Shown: positions 42,615 through 52,424 of the stretch, in pieces
Layout: each line of letters begins with the position of its first letter
Position numbering within the stretch: the stretch's first letter is position 1
NCBI RefSeq assembly: GCF_002002725.1
Contig: NZ_MUNW01000041.1
Coordinates: forward strand, 62,001-126,000
From: Sinorhizobium sp. A49
Lineage (GTDB): Bacteria > Pseudomonadota > Alphaproteobacteria > Rhizobiales > Rhizobiaceae
Length of the DNA stretch: 64,000 bases
Direction: 5' to 3'
Notes under the pieces: generated by a model
Seen by the model: the letters and a program-made list of their open reading frames with translations, nothing else
Told to the model about the DNA's origin: nothing
Database searches by the model: none
Program-made: the position numbers and the translations under genes

Positions 42615-44072
42615 ATGGGTAAGGTAACTGGTTTTCTCGAGATCGACCGGCAAGTGGCAAAGTACCAGCCGGCGTCCGACCGCATCCGCCATTTCCGCGA
42701 ATTCACCATTCCGATGTCGGAACCGGAAGTGCAGAAGCAGGCGGCACGCTGCATGGACTGCGGCATTCCCTACTGCCATGGGCCGACCGGGTGTCCGGTC
42801 CACAACCAGATCCCCGACTGGAACGATCTGGTCTATAACGGCAACTGGGAAGAGGCGATCCGCAACCTGCATTCGACCAACAACTTCCCGGAGTTCACCG
42901 GCCGCGTCTGCCCGGCGCCCTGCGAGGAAGCGTGCACGCTGAACCTCGAGGATGCCCCGGTCGCGATCAAGACCGTCGAGCAGGCGATCGCCGACAAGGC
43001 CTATGAGATGGGCTACATCGTGCCGCAGCCGGCCGTCACCAAGACCGGCAAGAAGGTCGCGGTCATCGGGTCGGGCCCTGCCGGCATGGCGGCTGCCCAG
43101 CAGATGGCGCGCGCCGGCCACGAGGTGCACGTCTACGAGCGCGAGAGCAAGGCGGGCGGCCTGCTGCGCTACGGCATTCCCGACTTCAAGATGGAGAAGA
43201 ACTTCATCGATCGCCGCGTCGAACAGATGAAGGGCGAGGGCGTCACCTTCCATTGCGGCGTCAACATCGGCGTCGACGTTGCTGTCGAGCAACTGATCGA
43301 CGGCCATGATGCGGTGCTCTATTGCGGCGGCTCCGAAACGCCGCGCAATGCCGGCATTCCCGGTGTCGAATTTGCCGGCGTGCATGACGCCATGCCCTAT
43401 CTCGTGCAGCAGAACCGTCGCGTCGGTCGCGAGAACATCGACAGCACCGGCTGGCCGTCAGCACCCATCCTCGCCGGCGGCAAGCACATCGTCGTCGTCG
43501 GCGGTGGTGATACCGCGTCCGACTGCGTCGGCACCGCCTTCCGCCAGGGCGCCGTCAAGGTCACCCAGCTCGACATCCGCCCGCAGCCGCCTGAGAAGGA
43601 AGACAAGCTTGCCGTCTGGCCGTTCTGGGCCACCAAGATGCGCACCTCGTCCAGCCAGGCCGAAGGCGCTATCCGCGAATTCCAGGTCGCGACGCTGGAG
43701 TTCGTCGGCGACGAAGACGGCAACCTTATCGGCGTCAAGTGCTGCCAGGTTGATGACCGCCGCAAGCCGATTGCCGGCACGGAGTTCATCATCAAGGCCG
43801 ATCTCGCCTTCATCGCTATCGGCTTCAGCGGTCCGTTCACCGACAGCGTGCTGAAGGATCTCGGCGACAAGCTGACGCTCAACACCGACCGTCGCGGCTC
43901 GACCAACGTCGTTGCCAACGACCGCGACTACAAGACCTCGGTCGACAAGTTCTGGACGGCCGGCGACGTCCGCCGCGGCCAGTCGCTCGTCGTCTGGGCG
44001 ATTCGCGAGGGCCGTCAGGCCGCTCGGGCGATCGATGAGGCGCTGATGGGATCGACGATCCTGCCGCGCTGA
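42615..44072 (+). CDS. gltD: Glutamate synthase (NADPH) small subunit
   Basis: A 485-residue flavoprotein that passes electrons from NADPH to GltB. The N-terminal cysteines for two 4Fe-4S clusters are in ARCMDCGIPYCHGPTGCPVH and CPAPCEEAC. FAD binding is at VAVIGSGPAGMAAAQQMARAG and NADPH binding at HIVVVGGGDTASDCVGTA; the C-terminal FAD motif is TAGDVRRGQSLVVWAIREG. It starts 104 bases after gltB with AGGATGAAACG in front, presumably on the same transcript, and is followed by a strong terminator. Confidence 0.98.
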   Translation: MGKVTGFLEIDRQVAKYQPASDRIRHFREFTIPMSEPEVQKQAARCMDCGIPYCHGPTGCPVHNQIPDWNDLVYNGNWEEAIRNLHSTNNFPEFTGRVCPAPCEEACTLNLEDAPVAIKTVEQAIADKAYEMGYIVPQPAVTKTGKKVAVIGSGPAGMAAAQQMARAGHEVHVYERESKAGGLLRYGIPDFKMEKNFIDRRVEQMKGEGVTFHCGVNIGVDVAVEQLIDGHDAVLYCGGSETPRNAGIPGVEFAGVHDAMPYLVQQNRRVGRENIDSTGWPSAPILAGGKHIVVVGGGDTASDCVGTAFRQGAVKVTQLDIRPQPPEKEDKLAVWPFWATKMRTSSSQAEGAIREFQVATLEFVGDEDGNLIGVKCCQVDDRRKPIAGTEFIIKADLAFIAIGFSGPFTDSVLKDLGDKLTLNTDRRGSTNVVANDRDYKTSVDKFWTAGDVRRGQSLVVWAIREGRQAARAIDEALMGSTILPR

Positions 44073-44092
44073 AGACAACACTCCCAAGCAGG

Positions 44093-44126
44093 AAAGGGCT
44101 CCGCCGGATCACGGCGGAGCCCTTTT
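44093..44126 (+). terminator. Intrinsic terminator of gltBD
   Basis: Perfect 14-bp stem AAAGGGCTCCGCCG/CGGCGGAGCCCTTT with loop GATCA, followed by a short T-run. Confidence 0.9.
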
Positions 44127-44228
44127 GCTTTCAGGGTCGTGTTTTGCAATGTGGGGATCGTCGCGACGAGGCGGTCCCTGTTCCATTTGATGCGCGGCTG
44201 CTATCGCTTGCAGCCGTGCGCGAAAGAG

Positions 44229-45494
44229 CTAATTCCGGATTACCGGATTGCTGATGACTGTTCCTGGCTTGGCGAGGCGGAAATCATCGACGCGGCCGGC
44301 AGGCGCGGCAGCCACATCGCCCTTGTCGACGAGGCGGTCGCGCGGGCTCCGGCCGGTGCCCTTGTTGGGGGCGGCATCGCCGAGCAGGCTTGCTGCGCCA
44401 TCGAGATCCGGATCGGTCAGGCCGATTGGTTGCGTCTTGACGATGTCCTCGTTGGCAAGCGGTGCGGTAACGACGAGATCCTTCAGTCCGTCGGCGCCCG
44501 GTACGTCCTTGTCAGTCGCGGCGGCATCTCCGAGCAGACGGCGAATGTCCTTTTCCAGGTAGAACGCGAGCTTGCGTTTGCCTGCTTTCGTCAGGTTGAT
44601 GCCGTCCGCGCCACGCAGGCGAACCTGCTGGCCGTTGATGTCGGAGCCGGTCAGCACGAACTTGCCGGCCTCATCGACGAAGCCGTCCCAGATATCGACG
44701 AACTGGCCGCCGACCTTTTCGACTTCTTCACGGTAGATGCCGTTGAACGTCACCATGTCGGCCGTCATCGCGGCCGACTGGAACGGCGGCATGCCGACCC
44801 ATAGGACCGGTAGCTTTTCCTTGCGCGCAAGCTCGGCGAGCGCGTGGACGCGCTTGCGGTATTCCTGCGTCCAAAGATCGGTGCGGTATTTTTCCTTGGT
44901 GCTACCGATCTGCATCTGCTGGCGATCGTTGGCGCCCAGGCTGATGATGATGACGGCGGGTTTGATCTCGCCCATATAGGTCGGCAGCGTCACTGGCCAG
45001 TTGAAATAGTCCTCGCGCACCAGGCCGGACGAACCGTTCGCGCGCGTTTCGATGGTGATACCGGGCGTCATTTCGAATGCGGTTTTCAGGCCGTCTCCGA
45101 GGCTGCCGGCCATGAAGTCGCCGACAACAAGAACCTTCTTGGCGTCCGGCGCCTTTTCAACCGGCTGCGGCACGGGAGCCGCATCGGCAATCACGGGCTT
45201 TGCCTTCTGCTGCCCCGGGACCTTCTGCCGTGGTTGGCCTTGGCTCTGGTTCTGGCGCGCGCGCCTGGGGCGCGGCTGCTGCGGAAACTCGTAGCGCTCG
45301 TCGATGACACGCCGTTCGCGCGTGAAGCCGCCAAAAAGCATCTGGAAGAGGTTGCGCCGCTGCACCCGTTCCTGGGCTTCGGCAAAACTGGCGGCAAAGC
45401 CGACAAACAGCATTGCGGCCGCGGCGATGAACATCGTCGCGACCTTCAAGGGCATTCCGCCACCTGCCATCCGGGCCTTGGTTTTCACTTTCAT
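44229..45494 (-). CDS. DUF459 family SGNH hydrolase, periplasmic
   Basis: A 421-residue protein with an N-terminal signal sequence (hydrophobic core VATMFIAAAAMLFVGFAASF, cleavage near AEA-QE), a basic proline/glutamine-rich linker (residues ~55-115) and an SGNH-hydrolase-like DUF459 domain: VLVVGDFMAGSLGDGL (nucleophile block), ISLGANDRQQM (block III GxND) and RGADGINLTKAGKRKLAFYL (block V, D..H position replaced by GINL). Such proteins are exported and may deacylate cell-envelope polysaccharide or peptidoglycan, but no reaction is shown. It is 62 bases downstream of the lytic transglycosylase gene on the same strand. Confidence 0.85.
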   Translation of the reverse strand: MKVKTKARMAGGGMPLKVATMFIAAAAMLFVGFAASFAEAQERVQRRNLFQMLFGGFTRERRVIDERYEFPQQPRPRRARQNQSQGQPRQKVPGQQKAKPVIADAAPVPQPVEKAPDAKKVLVVGDFMAGSLGDGLKTAFEMTPGITIETRANGSSGLVREDYFNWPVTLPTYMGEIKPAVIIISLGANDRQQMQIGSTKEKYRTDLWTQEYRKRVHALAELARKEKLPVLWVGMPPFQSAAMTADMVTFNGIYREEVEKVGGQFVDIWDGFVDEAGKFVLTGSDINGQQVRLRGADGINLTKAGKRKLAFYLEKDIRRLLGDAAATDKDVPGADGLKDLVVTAPLANEDIVKTQPIGLTDPDLDGAASLLGDAAPNKGTGRSPRDRLVDKGDVAAAPAGRVDDFRLAKPGTVISNPVIRN

Positions 45495-45556
45495 GTCTGA
45501 TCATCCATCGAACGGACGGCGACAACAAGGCCGCCGTCGCATTTCGGGTAGGCGCG

Positions 45557-46777
45557 TCAGTTGCGCAGGGCGCGCAGCAGATGCTGTGTCGGCTGACCAT
45601 CCGGCGCCAGGCCGTTCTTCGATTGGAATTGCTGGATTGCGGCCTTGGAGCCGGATCCGAAATTGCCATCGACCTCGCCGCTGTAATAGCCGAGTTCCTT
45701 CAAGCGGTTCTGCAACTCGAACTTTTCACTGATGTCGAGCGAACCGTCCGGGCGCGGCCAACGCTGCTGCATGCCGGCGTAACCGGCGATCTGGTCGGCA
45801 AGAAGGCCGACGCCGAGCGCGTAGCTGTCCGACGCGTTGTAGCGCTTGATGACGAAGAAGTTCTTGGTCATCAGGAAGCCCGGACCGTCGCCGCCGCTCG
45901 GCAGCTTCAGTTCGGCGCGCGAATTGCCATTGCGGAAGCCCTTGCCGTTCGGGCGCAAGAAACCGAGCGCTGCCCATTGGGCAAGCGTCTTCGTCTGCCC
46001 CGAGTATTTCGCGGCGTTGGCCGGCGGCGCGACTTCATAGCCCCAGGTTTCGCCCGGTTGCCAGCCGTTCTTCTTCAGGAGGTTGGCGGCCGTTGCCAGC
46101 GCGTCGGGCACCGAGTTCCAGATATCACGATGGCCGTTGCCATCAGCGTCGATTGCGTAGAGCAGATAGCTCGTCGGGATGAACTGCGTGTGCCCCATGG
46201 CTCCGGCCCAGGAGCCGGTCAGCTCGCGCGGGGTGATGTCGCCGCTCTGCAGGATCTTGAGCGCGGCAATCAGCTGTGTCTTGGCGAACTTCGCGCGCTT
46301 GGGATCGGCATAGGCAAGGGTCGCGAGCGCCCGCGGCACGTAGTGCAGACGGTCGTCCTTTTCGAGCACGGCGCCGTAGTTCGATTCCATCGACCAGATC
46401 GCCAGCAGGATGTTCTTGTCGACGCCGAAGTGCTTTTCGATTGAATTCAGCGTGCGGGCGTGCTTGGCGGCCATCTCCTGGCCGATGCGCTTGGTGTAGG
46501 GGTTGACGCGGGAATCGATGTATTCCCAGATCTTGTGCTTGAACTCAGGCTGGTAATTGGCCTTTTCGATCACGGCCGCATCCGGCGTCTTCACGCCGGC
46601 AAAAGCCTTGCGATAGGTCGCCTGGGTGATGCCGCTCTTTGCAGCCGTGGCATAGAAGTTGTTGATCCAGTTCTGGAATCCGGCATCGGCGCGCGCGGGG
46701 GAGGTGCCAAGCGCGACGGCGGATAGGACGAAGGCTGCGGCGATATGACGGAAAAACGTCCTGCGGTTTCTGATCAT
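45557..46777 (-). CDS. Lytic murein transglycosylase (MltB type) with peptidoglycan-binding domain
   Basis: A 406-residue exported protein. A signal peptide (FFRHIAAAFVLSAVALGTSPARA) is followed by an MltB-like SLT_2 domain with the catalytic glutamate in AIWSMESNYG and the motif GSWAGAMGHTQFIPTSYL (in part); residues ~345-405 form a PG_binding_1 domain (LQNRLKELGYYSGEVDGNFGSG). It should cleave the MurNAc-GlcNAc bond in the periplasm with formation of 1,6-anhydro-MurNAc. It shares a transcript with the DUF459 gene and is divergent from galU. Confidence 0.94.
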   Translation of the reverse strand: MIRNRRTFFRHIAAAFVLSAVALGTSPARADAGFQNWINNFYATAAKSGITQATYRKAFAGVKTPDAAVIEKANYQPEFKHKIWEYIDSRVNPYTKRIGQEMAAKHARTLNSIEKHFGVDKNILLAIWSMESNYGAVLEKDDRLHYVPRALATLAYADPKRAKFAKTQLIAALKILQSGDITPRELTGSWAGAMGHTQFIPTSYLLYAIDADGNGHRDIWNSVPDALATAANLLKKNGWQPGETWGYEVAPPANAAKYSGQTKTLAQWAALGFLRPNGKGFRNGNSRAELKLPSGGDGPGFLMTKNFFVIKRYNASDSYALGVGLLADQIAGYAGMQQRWPRPDGSLDISEKFELQNRLKELGYYSGEVDGNFGSGSKAAIQQFQSKNGLAPDGQPTQHLLRALRN

Positions 46778-47169
46778 CAGCTGTCGGTTCCGTTTCTCTG
46801 CGGAGCCTCAGCCGTCATAGCCGGGACATCTCCGCATGGTGGCAGTCTGGAGCCAGCGCAGCGGTTCGTCGACCGCCGGCGGTTCCTGTTTTCGGATCCG
46901 GCCGCAGTCGATGCAGCGCCGGATCAGGACGAATCTACAGAAACGTGGTCAACAAACCCTTTACCATGAAAAGGCCATTGCGTCTTGCGCCGAAGAAAAT
47001 GCGGATAGAGTGCATATGAGCATTTTTTTCGTCCCGGTTCAGCGTGCGTTCACATCGTTACGTAGAGATTGCCGCCGCACTGCAAAGCGCTGACGATTCC
47101 TTAAATTGATTTGCATTAAGGGTTTCTACAGCAACACTCAGGATTGAAATCCGATTGAAGGAGGTACCG
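46778..47169. other. Divergent intergenic region between mltB-like gene and galU
   Basis: About 390 bases without a credible gene. There is an AT-rich stretch with GCATTTTTTT at about 47018-47027 and a TTAA-N11-TTAA pair at 47101-47119, whose spacing is wrong for a CtrA site. The galU promoter probably lies in 47030-47130, but I cannot fix its boxes. Confidence 0.5.
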
Positions 47170-48057
47170 ATGACCGACAAGCGTAAAGTCCGCAAAGCCG
47201 TGTTCCCGGTCGCTGGTCTGGGCACGCGTTTCCTGCCGGCCACCAAGGCTGTGCCGAAGGAAATGCTGACGGTGGTGGACAAGCCGGTCATTCAATATGT
47301 GGTCGACGAAGCGATGGAAGCCGGTATCGAGCACCTGATCTTCGTCACCGGCCGCAGCAAGGCCGTCATCGAGGACTATTTCGACATCCAGGTCGAACTC
47401 GACCAGACGCTGCGCGAGCGCAACAAGAAGATCGAGATCGAGCTTCTCGACAACATCCTGCCGAAGGCCGGCACCACAAGCTTCACCCGCCAGCAGGCGC
47501 CGCTTGGCCTTGGCCATGCGGTCTGGTGCGCCCGCGAGTTGGTCGGCAACGAGCCTTTCGCGCTTTTGCTGCCCGACATGATCATGAAGGGCGAAAAGGG
47601 CTGCCTGAAGGGCATGGTCGAGCTCTACGAACAGAGCGGTGGCAATGTCATCGCCGTTGAGGAATGCGCGCCGGACCAGGCCCACAAGTATGGGATCGTC
47701 GGTGTCGGCGAGAAGGTCGGTGACGGCTTCAAGATCACCAAGATGGTCGAAAAGCCCGCGCCGGGAACGGCGCCGTCGAACTTCTTCATCAATGGCCGCT
47801 ACATCCTGCAGCCGGAAATCTTCCCGATCCTGGAAAAGCAGGAACGCGGCGCCGGCAACGAGATCCAGTTGACCGACGGCATGCTGAAGCTGTCCGAGAG
47901 CCAGCAGTTCGCCGCCTACCATTTCCGCGGCGAGACCTATGACTGCGGCGCCAAGGATGGCTTCATCCTCGCCAACGTCGCCTTCGCACTCGAGCGCGCC
48001 GATATCCGCCCGACCGTCGAAGGCCCGCTGAAGGCGCTGCTCAGCAGCTTGAAGTAA
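47170..48057 (+). CDS. galU: UTP-glucose-1-phosphate uridylyltransferase
   Basis: A 295-residue nucleotidyltransferase with the signature [24 protein letters not shown] (in part) and the [14 protein letters not shown] strand. It makes UDP-glucose, needed for exopolysaccharide, lipopolysaccharide and glycogen-related sugars. AAGGAGGTACCG lies directly before ATG 47170, an almost perfect ribosome binding site. Single gene with its own terminator. Confidence 0.97.
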   Translation: MTDKRKVRKAVFPVAGLGTRFLPATKAVPKEMLTVVDKPVIQYVVDEAMEAGIEHLIFVTGRSKAVIEDYFDIQVELDQTLRERNKKIEIELLDNILPKAGTTSFTRQQAPLGLGHAVWCARELVGNEPFALLLPDMIMKGEKGCLKGMVELYEQSGGNVIAVEECAPDQAHKYGIVGVGEKVGDGFKITKMVEKPAPGTAPSNFFINGRYILQPEIFPILEKQERGAGNEIQLTDGMLKLSESQQFAAYHFRGETYDCGAKDGFILANVAFALERADIRPTVEGPLKALLSSLK

Positions 48058-48078
48058 TTTCGGTTCCGTCGAAACACG

Positions 48079-48110
48079 AAGGCCGCATCCCATGGGTGCG
48101 GCCTTTTTCT
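48079..48110 (+). terminator. Intrinsic terminator after galU
   Basis: AAGGCCGCATCC-CAT-GGGTGCGGCCTT with one T.G pair, followed by five T. Confidence 0.9.
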
Positions 48111-48147
48111 TTGCCTGCAGCGGCGGGTGTCGAGGTGGTCTTCAGGC

Positions 48148-49590
48148 TTAGCGCCTGAGGACGAGGCCGACGCCGACGCGGGTGATGTCGGTGGGATCGC
48201 CGATGTCGCGCGTGGTGCGCTCGTAGCTGACGTCGCCAGTCAATGCGAGATAGCGGTTCATATCCCAGGTGAGACCCGCCCCGGTGCGCCAGGTCGTCTC
48301 GTCAGAGGAGCGGCTATCCGAGGGATACTTGCGGATGGTCAAGGTGTTGGACAGCCGCGCGACCAGATCCGAGCGCATTTCGTGGGTGATGATGTTGATC
48401 AGGGTGTAATCGATCGAACCGGAATCGCCCGCCGTGGTCGATGGGTCGAGACCGGTCGACAGCCCGAAGAGGACGTCCGTGCCGCGCTGCGGCGACCAGT
48501 TGAGGCGGCCGTCGACCGACAGGCCGCTGACATCACTGAGCCGATCGTCTTCGAAGCGATAGGTTTCGTAGCCGAGAGCGATCTCGCCGTAGAGCTTCTC
48601 GCCGAGGTCGACTTCCAGGCCGCCTCGCGTCGCGTAGCTCTGGTAGGATCGCTCGAAACCGAGCGTGTCCTGGCGAAGATCGTAGATGGACCTGCCGACC
48701 GCGGCCTCGATGAACGGGATCAGCGCCGGTGACATCTCGTAGCCGACGCGGGTCGTCAGTGTGCCGCTGTTGCGGTTGCGGTCTTCGACGGAAAGCGTCG
48801 TGCCGTTTTCCAACTCGACGTCGCCATAGGTCCGCCGTTCGAAATCGAGGCCGACAGAGCCGCGGATGAGGCCGAAATCGCGCTCGATCGCAGCACCCAG
48901 GCGATAGGTGTTGACGCCCGATTGGGTCTTGGCGTTGGAGATGGCGTTCGGATCGTCGGCGTCTTCGCGCTCGAAGCTGTAGCCCGCGCGCAGACGCGCC
49001 ACCGTTTCGTCCCAGAGATCGAGGCGTAGTTCCGCGTCGATATCGGCACGCGGTTCCTCCTCACCTTCGCCGGAGATATTGTTCTGTATGACGCCGGCGC
49101 CGGTGACCGTCAGTTCGTGGCGGGACCAATCCGACGTCAACGTGCCGCGGATACCGGTTTCCAGGTAACCGCGGTTCTGCTTGGTGTCGCCGTCCTTGCG
49201 CCATTCGTGGTTGAGCGTTTCGCCGATTTCCGGCCGCAAGGTGAATGTGCCGATGCGGATACCGGCCGCCCTTTCGTCTTCCGGATCTATTCGCGTCCGC
49301 AATCCGTCGATCGTTGGTTCGCGCCGGTTGAGGCGGACGAGGTCTTCATCGGACGCCGGTGACAGGTCATCAGTGCTGACGGCTCCTGTCGTCTGCGGAT
49401 CGGCTATCGCCGGCGTCGCGGCAGCGGTACCGGGCGTAACAACGCCCGGGGGCGTCGATACGGCGGAATTGGCGACGGTTTGGGCGTGCGCCGAAAGCGG
49501 AGCGGCAAGCGCGGTGCCGGCCAGCAACAACGCCATCAGCGCAAAACGCCGCGCGTCTCTTCCGGTCGAGCGTAAGTCGTCTGGCACCAT
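48148..49590 (-). CDS. Outer-membrane beta-barrel protein (BBP2_2-like)
   Basis: A 480-residue exported protein. The signal peptide is ALMALLLAGTALAAPLSAHA; a ~60-residue Thr/Pro/Ala-rich linker follows. From about residue 100 the sequence alternates polar and hydrophobic residues in long beta strands typical of the putative porin family 2 (for example IRIGTFTLRPEIGETLNHEW and the terminal TDITRVGVGLVLRR). It ends with an aromatic-poor RVGVGLVLRR strand. The function is unknown; export-pore or capsule-related roles are possible but not supported by neighbours. Confidence 0.87.
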   Translation of the reverse strand: MVPDDLRSTGRDARRFALMALLLAGTALAAPLSAHAQTVANSAVSTPPGVVTPGTAAATPAIADPQTTGAVSTDDLSPASDEDLVRLNRREPTIDGLRTRIDPEDERAAGIRIGTFTLRPEIGETLNHEWRKDGDTKQNRGYLETGIRGTLTSDWSRHELTVTGAGVIQNNISGEGEEEPRADIDAELRLDLWDETVARLRAGYSFEREDADDPNAISNAKTQSGVNTYRLGAAIERDFGLIRGSVGLDFERRTYGDVELENGTTLSVEDRNRNSGTLTTRVGYEMSPALIPFIEAAVGRSIYDLRQDTLGFERSYQSYATRGGLEVDLGEKLYGEIALGYETYRFEDDRLSDVSGLSVDGRLNWSPQRGTDVLFGLSTGLDPSTTAGDSGSIDYTLINIITHEMRSDLVARLSNTLTIRKYPSDSRSSDETTWRTGAGLTWDMNRYLALTGDVSYERTTRDIGDPTDITRVGVGLVLRR

Positions 49591-49705
49591 CTGCCGTTTG
49601 TCCGCGAGCCTGATTGCAATCCTTTCGCAATCGTAAAGCCACGTGGTTAACCAATCGTTTCCAAACGGAAAAATGGCGTTAACGACGGGAAGATCGCCAT
49701 GCGCA

Positions 49706-50164
49706 CTAGGCGCTCTCGACCGTCAGGTTGCGCCCGTGGCCGGCAACGATGCGCACGCGCGTGCCCGCGGGCAGATCGGGACCTTCGACGATCCAGACGG
49801 TGTCGTCCAGACGCACGCGGCCGTGGCCCTCGGCAATCGGTTTTTCAAGCACGGCCGTACGGCCCACGAGGCTCTGGGCTCGCTGGTTGAGCAGGGGTTC
49901 GTCCGTCTCCTTGGAAGACGACGCGATAAAGTGACGCCCGATTAGGACGGAAACGATCGACAGCAATGCGAAGACGACGAACTGAACCTGCCAACCCCAC
50001 ACGACCGTGTCCCACAACAGGAGCGACAGCGCGCCGGTGATGAGCGCGGCGATGGCGATCCAGACCAGGAAAACGCCGGGGGCCACGACTTCGGCGGCCA
50101 GCAATGCAAGACCGAGAACCCACCAGCTCCAGGGGCCGAGTTCAAGGATGATGCGCTGGACCAT
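49706..50164 (-). CDS. NfeD family membrane protein
   Basis: A 152-residue protein with three transmembrane helices (WWVLGLALLAAEVVAPGVFLV, IAIAALITGALSLLL, FVVFALLSIVSVLIG) and a C-terminal OB-fold (LVGRTAVLEKPIAEGHGRVRL, in part; VRIVAGHGRNLTVES). NfeD proteins partner SPFH/stomatin proteins in membrane quality control. It starts three bases after the stop of the paraslipin gene, so the pair is translationally linked. Confidence 0.92.
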   Translation of the reverse strand: MVQRIILELGPWSWWVLGLALLAAEVVAPGVFLVWIAIAALITGALSLLLWDTVVWGWQVQFVVFALLSIVSVLIGRHFIASSSKETDEPLLNQRAQSLVGRTAVLEKPIAEGHGRVRLDDTVWIVEGPDLPAGTRVRIVAGHGRNLTVESA

Positions 50165-50167
50165 CGC

Positions 50168-51181
50168 CTACTTCCCTTGAGGTTCGAACGGACCGGGCGC
50201 CGTGCCGGTACGGGGTGTTGTCGATTGGCGCTGCCGGGGTGCAGGCGCCTGGTTGTCGCCGAACACTTCCCTGGCAATCGCGCCGATGCCGCCGAGCGAG
50301 CCGATCAGCGCGGACGCCTCCATCGGCATCAGGACGATCTTCTGGTTGTTGGCGGTGCCGATCGCGGCGAGCGCCTCGGTGTACTTCTGGGCGACGAAGT
50401 AGTTGATTGCCTGGACATCGCCGGCAGCAATCGCGGCCGACACCATCTGTGTTGCCTTGGCCTCGGCCTCGGCCAGACGTTCGCGCGCTTCTGCGTCGCG
50501 GAAGGCGGCCTCGCGCTGGCCTTCGGCCTGCAGGATCGCCGACTGCTTGGCGCCTTCGGCGCGCAGAATCTGGGCGTTCCTCGACCCTTCGGCTTCCAGC
50601 ACCTGGGCGCGCTTCTCGCGCTCAGCCTTCATCTGTCGCGCCATGGCGTCGACGAGGTCCTTGGGCGGCGCAATGTCCTTGAGTTCCACGCGGGTGATCT
50701 TGATGCCCCAGGGGTTGGCAGCCTCGTCGACCACGCGCAAGAGCGCTTCGTTGATCGTGTCGCGGTTCGACAAGAGTTCGTCGAGATCCATGGAGCCCAT
50801 CACCGAGCGGATGTTGGTCATCGTCAGGTTGAGAATGGCGTTCTGGAGATCCGACACCTGGTAGGCAGCCTGGGCTGCGTTCAGCACTTGATAGAAGGCG
50901 ACCGCATCGGCCGACACACTGGCGTTGTCCTTGGTGATGACTTCCTGGGTCGGAACGTCGAGCACCTGCTCCATCACGTTCATCTTGGCGCCGATGCGGT
51001 CGATGAACGGAATGATGATGTTGAGACCCGGTTCCATCGTCTTGGTGTAGCGACCGAAACGCTCCACCGTATAGCGATAGCCCTGCGGCACCGTCTTGAT
51101 CCCGGCGAAAAGCACCAGAACGACAAGAACCACAAATGCTATGACCGCGATATCCAGTCCGCCCAACGACAAGTCCCCCAT
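50168..51181 (-). CDS. qmcA: SPFH/paraslipin (stomatin-like) protein
   Basis: A 337-residue protein: N-terminal membrane helix ([18 protein letters not shown]), SPFH domain ([40 protein letters not shown]) and a coiled coil of charged residues (residues ~190-260, [20 protein letters not shown]). It resembles E. coli QmcA, which oligomerises in the membrane and is linked to FtsH proteolysis. ATG 51181 (MGDLSLGG) with GGGGTTGTGATC is preferred over an upstream GTG. Forms an operon with nfeD. Confidence 0.92.
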   Translation of the reverse strand: MGDLSLGGLDIAVIAFVVLVVLVLFAGIKTVPQGYRYTVERFGRYTKTMEPGLNIIIPFIDRIGAKMNVMEQVLDVPTQEVITKDNASVSADAVAFYQVLNAAQAAYQVSDLQNAILNLTMTNIRSVMGSMDLDELLSNRDTINEALLRVVDEAANPWGIKITRVELKDIAPPKDLVDAMARQMKAEREKRAQVLEAEGSRNAQILRAEGAKQSAILQAEGQREAAFRDAEARERLAEAEAKATQMVSAAIAAGDVQAINYFVAQKYTEALAAIGTANNQKIVLMPMEASALIGSLGGIGAIAREVFGDNQAPAPRQRQSTTPRTGTAPGPFEPQGK

Positions 51182-51268
51182 GATCACAACCCCTGTTTGA
51201 GAGTGACACTTTAACCCAGACGTGGGGGTTGGTCAGTCGAATTCAACCGGCTGCCACAGATTTCGGCT

Positions 51269-52318
51269 TCAAAGCCAGCCGCTTAGCTCCCGGCGCACGA
51301 CGTGTTCGAGAACGGTCATGCCCTCTTCGCTGTCGTTGAGGCAGGGGATGTGCGCGAACTTCTCGCCGCCATTGTGATGGAAGCTTTCGGCCGCCTGTTC
51401 GGCGATCTCCTCGAGCGTTTCCAGACAGTCGGACACGAAACCGGGGTTGATCACCGCGATGCGCTTGACGCCGTCCTGCGCCAGCTTCTCCACCGTCTTG
51501 TCCGTATAGGGCTGCAGCCATTCTTCCGGACCGAAGCGGGATTGGAAGGTCACCTGCAGCTTGTCCTTGGACCAGCCGAGCTTTTCGCGCAGCAGGCGCG
51601 CGGTCTTCTGGCATTGGCAATAATAGGGATCGCCTTTTTCGAAGTAGCTCTTCGGGATGCCGTGGAAGGAGGTGAGCACCACTTCCGGCTCCCAGTCGAG
51701 CGTTGCCAGATGCTTCGTGATCGAGGTGGCCAGTGCGTCGATGTAGACAGGATCGTCGTGATAGGGCGGCACGGTGCGCAAGGCCGGCTGCCAGCGCATC
51801 TTGAGCAGAGCTTCGAACGCCTTGTCGTTGACGGTGGCAGTCGTTGCCGCGGCGTATTGCGGGTAGAGCGGGAACACCAGGATGCGCTCGCATCCGGCCT
51901 TCTGCAGCGCCTCCATCCGCGAGGCGATCGAAGGCTGGCCGTAGCGCATGCCCCAATCCACCACGATATGCGGCTGGTCGGCGAAGGTTGCCGCCATCAA
52001 GGTCGCCTGGTTGCGGGTGTAGGTGCGCAGATAGCTCTCGTTCAGATCCTTGTTCCAGATCATCTCATAGGCTTTGCCGACCTTGCCGGGGCGGGTGTTG
52101 AGGACGATGCCGTAGAGGATCGGGTACCAGAACAGCCGCGACCATTCGATGACGCGGCGGTCGCTCAGGAACTCCCTGAGATAGCGCCGCATCGAGGTGT
52201 AGTCGGTACCATCGGGCGTGCCGAGATTGACGAGCAGCACGCCGACCTTTCCGGACTTGACGGGCGGGTGGTTGGCTGGAGCGGTCTCGGCGAGTGGCGT
52301 CATCATATCGATCCTCAT
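51269..52318 (-). CDS. hemH: Ferrochelatase
   Basis: A 349-residue protein that inserts ferrous iron into protoporphyrin IX, the last step of heme synthesis. VGVLLVNLGTPDGTDY opens the domain, VFPLYPQYAAATTATVND lines the active site, and the catalytic histidine is His219 in LTSFHGIPKSYFEKGDPY. WLQPYTDKTVEKLAQDG and PGFVSDCLETLEEI are typical C-terminal blocks. An alternative start five codons in (MMTPLAET) also has AGGAT in front. A terminator at 52365-52400 insulates it from the upstream nucleotidase gene. Confidence 0.97.
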   Translation of the reverse strand: MRIDMMTPLAETAPANHPPVKSGKVGVLLVNLGTPDGTDYTSMRRYLREFLSDRRVIEWSRLFWYPILYGIVLNTRPGKVGKAYEMIWNKDLNESYLRTYTRNQATLMAATFADQPHIVVDWGMRYGQPSIASRMEALQKAGCERILVFPLYPQYAAATTATVNDKAFEALLKMRWQPALRTVPPYHDDPVYIDALATSITKHLATLDWEPEVVLTSFHGIPKSYFEKGDPYYCQCQKTARLLREKLGWSKDKLQVTFQSRFGPEEWLQPYTDKTVEKLAQDGVKRIAVINPGFVSDCLETLEEIAEQAAESFHHNGGEKFAHIPCLNDSEEGMTVLEHVVRRELSGWL

Positions 52319-52364
52319 GGGCCCTTATACGTCGGGACATGGTCTTCGGTTCACGTCCTTCTAA

Positions 52365-52400
52365 AAAGAAATGCCGGCGCGGGGAAGCCCGCGCCGGCAT
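52365..52400 (-). terminator. Intrinsic terminator after the nucleotidase gene
   Basis: Perfect 13-bp stem ATGCCGGCGCGGG/CCCGCGCCGGCAT (52371-52383 and 52388-52400), followed on the minus strand by TTCTTTTT. It ends the transcript of the nucleotidase gene, with the long inverted repeat lying between stop codon and terminator. Confidence 0.85.
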
Positions 52401-52424
52401 TCGAAGCAGAGGCAAATTGTCCTT

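Noticed and set aside
47101..47119. TTAA-N11-TTAA before galU as a possible CtrA site.
   Set aside because: CtrA sites need seven bases between the half-sites; here there are eleven.
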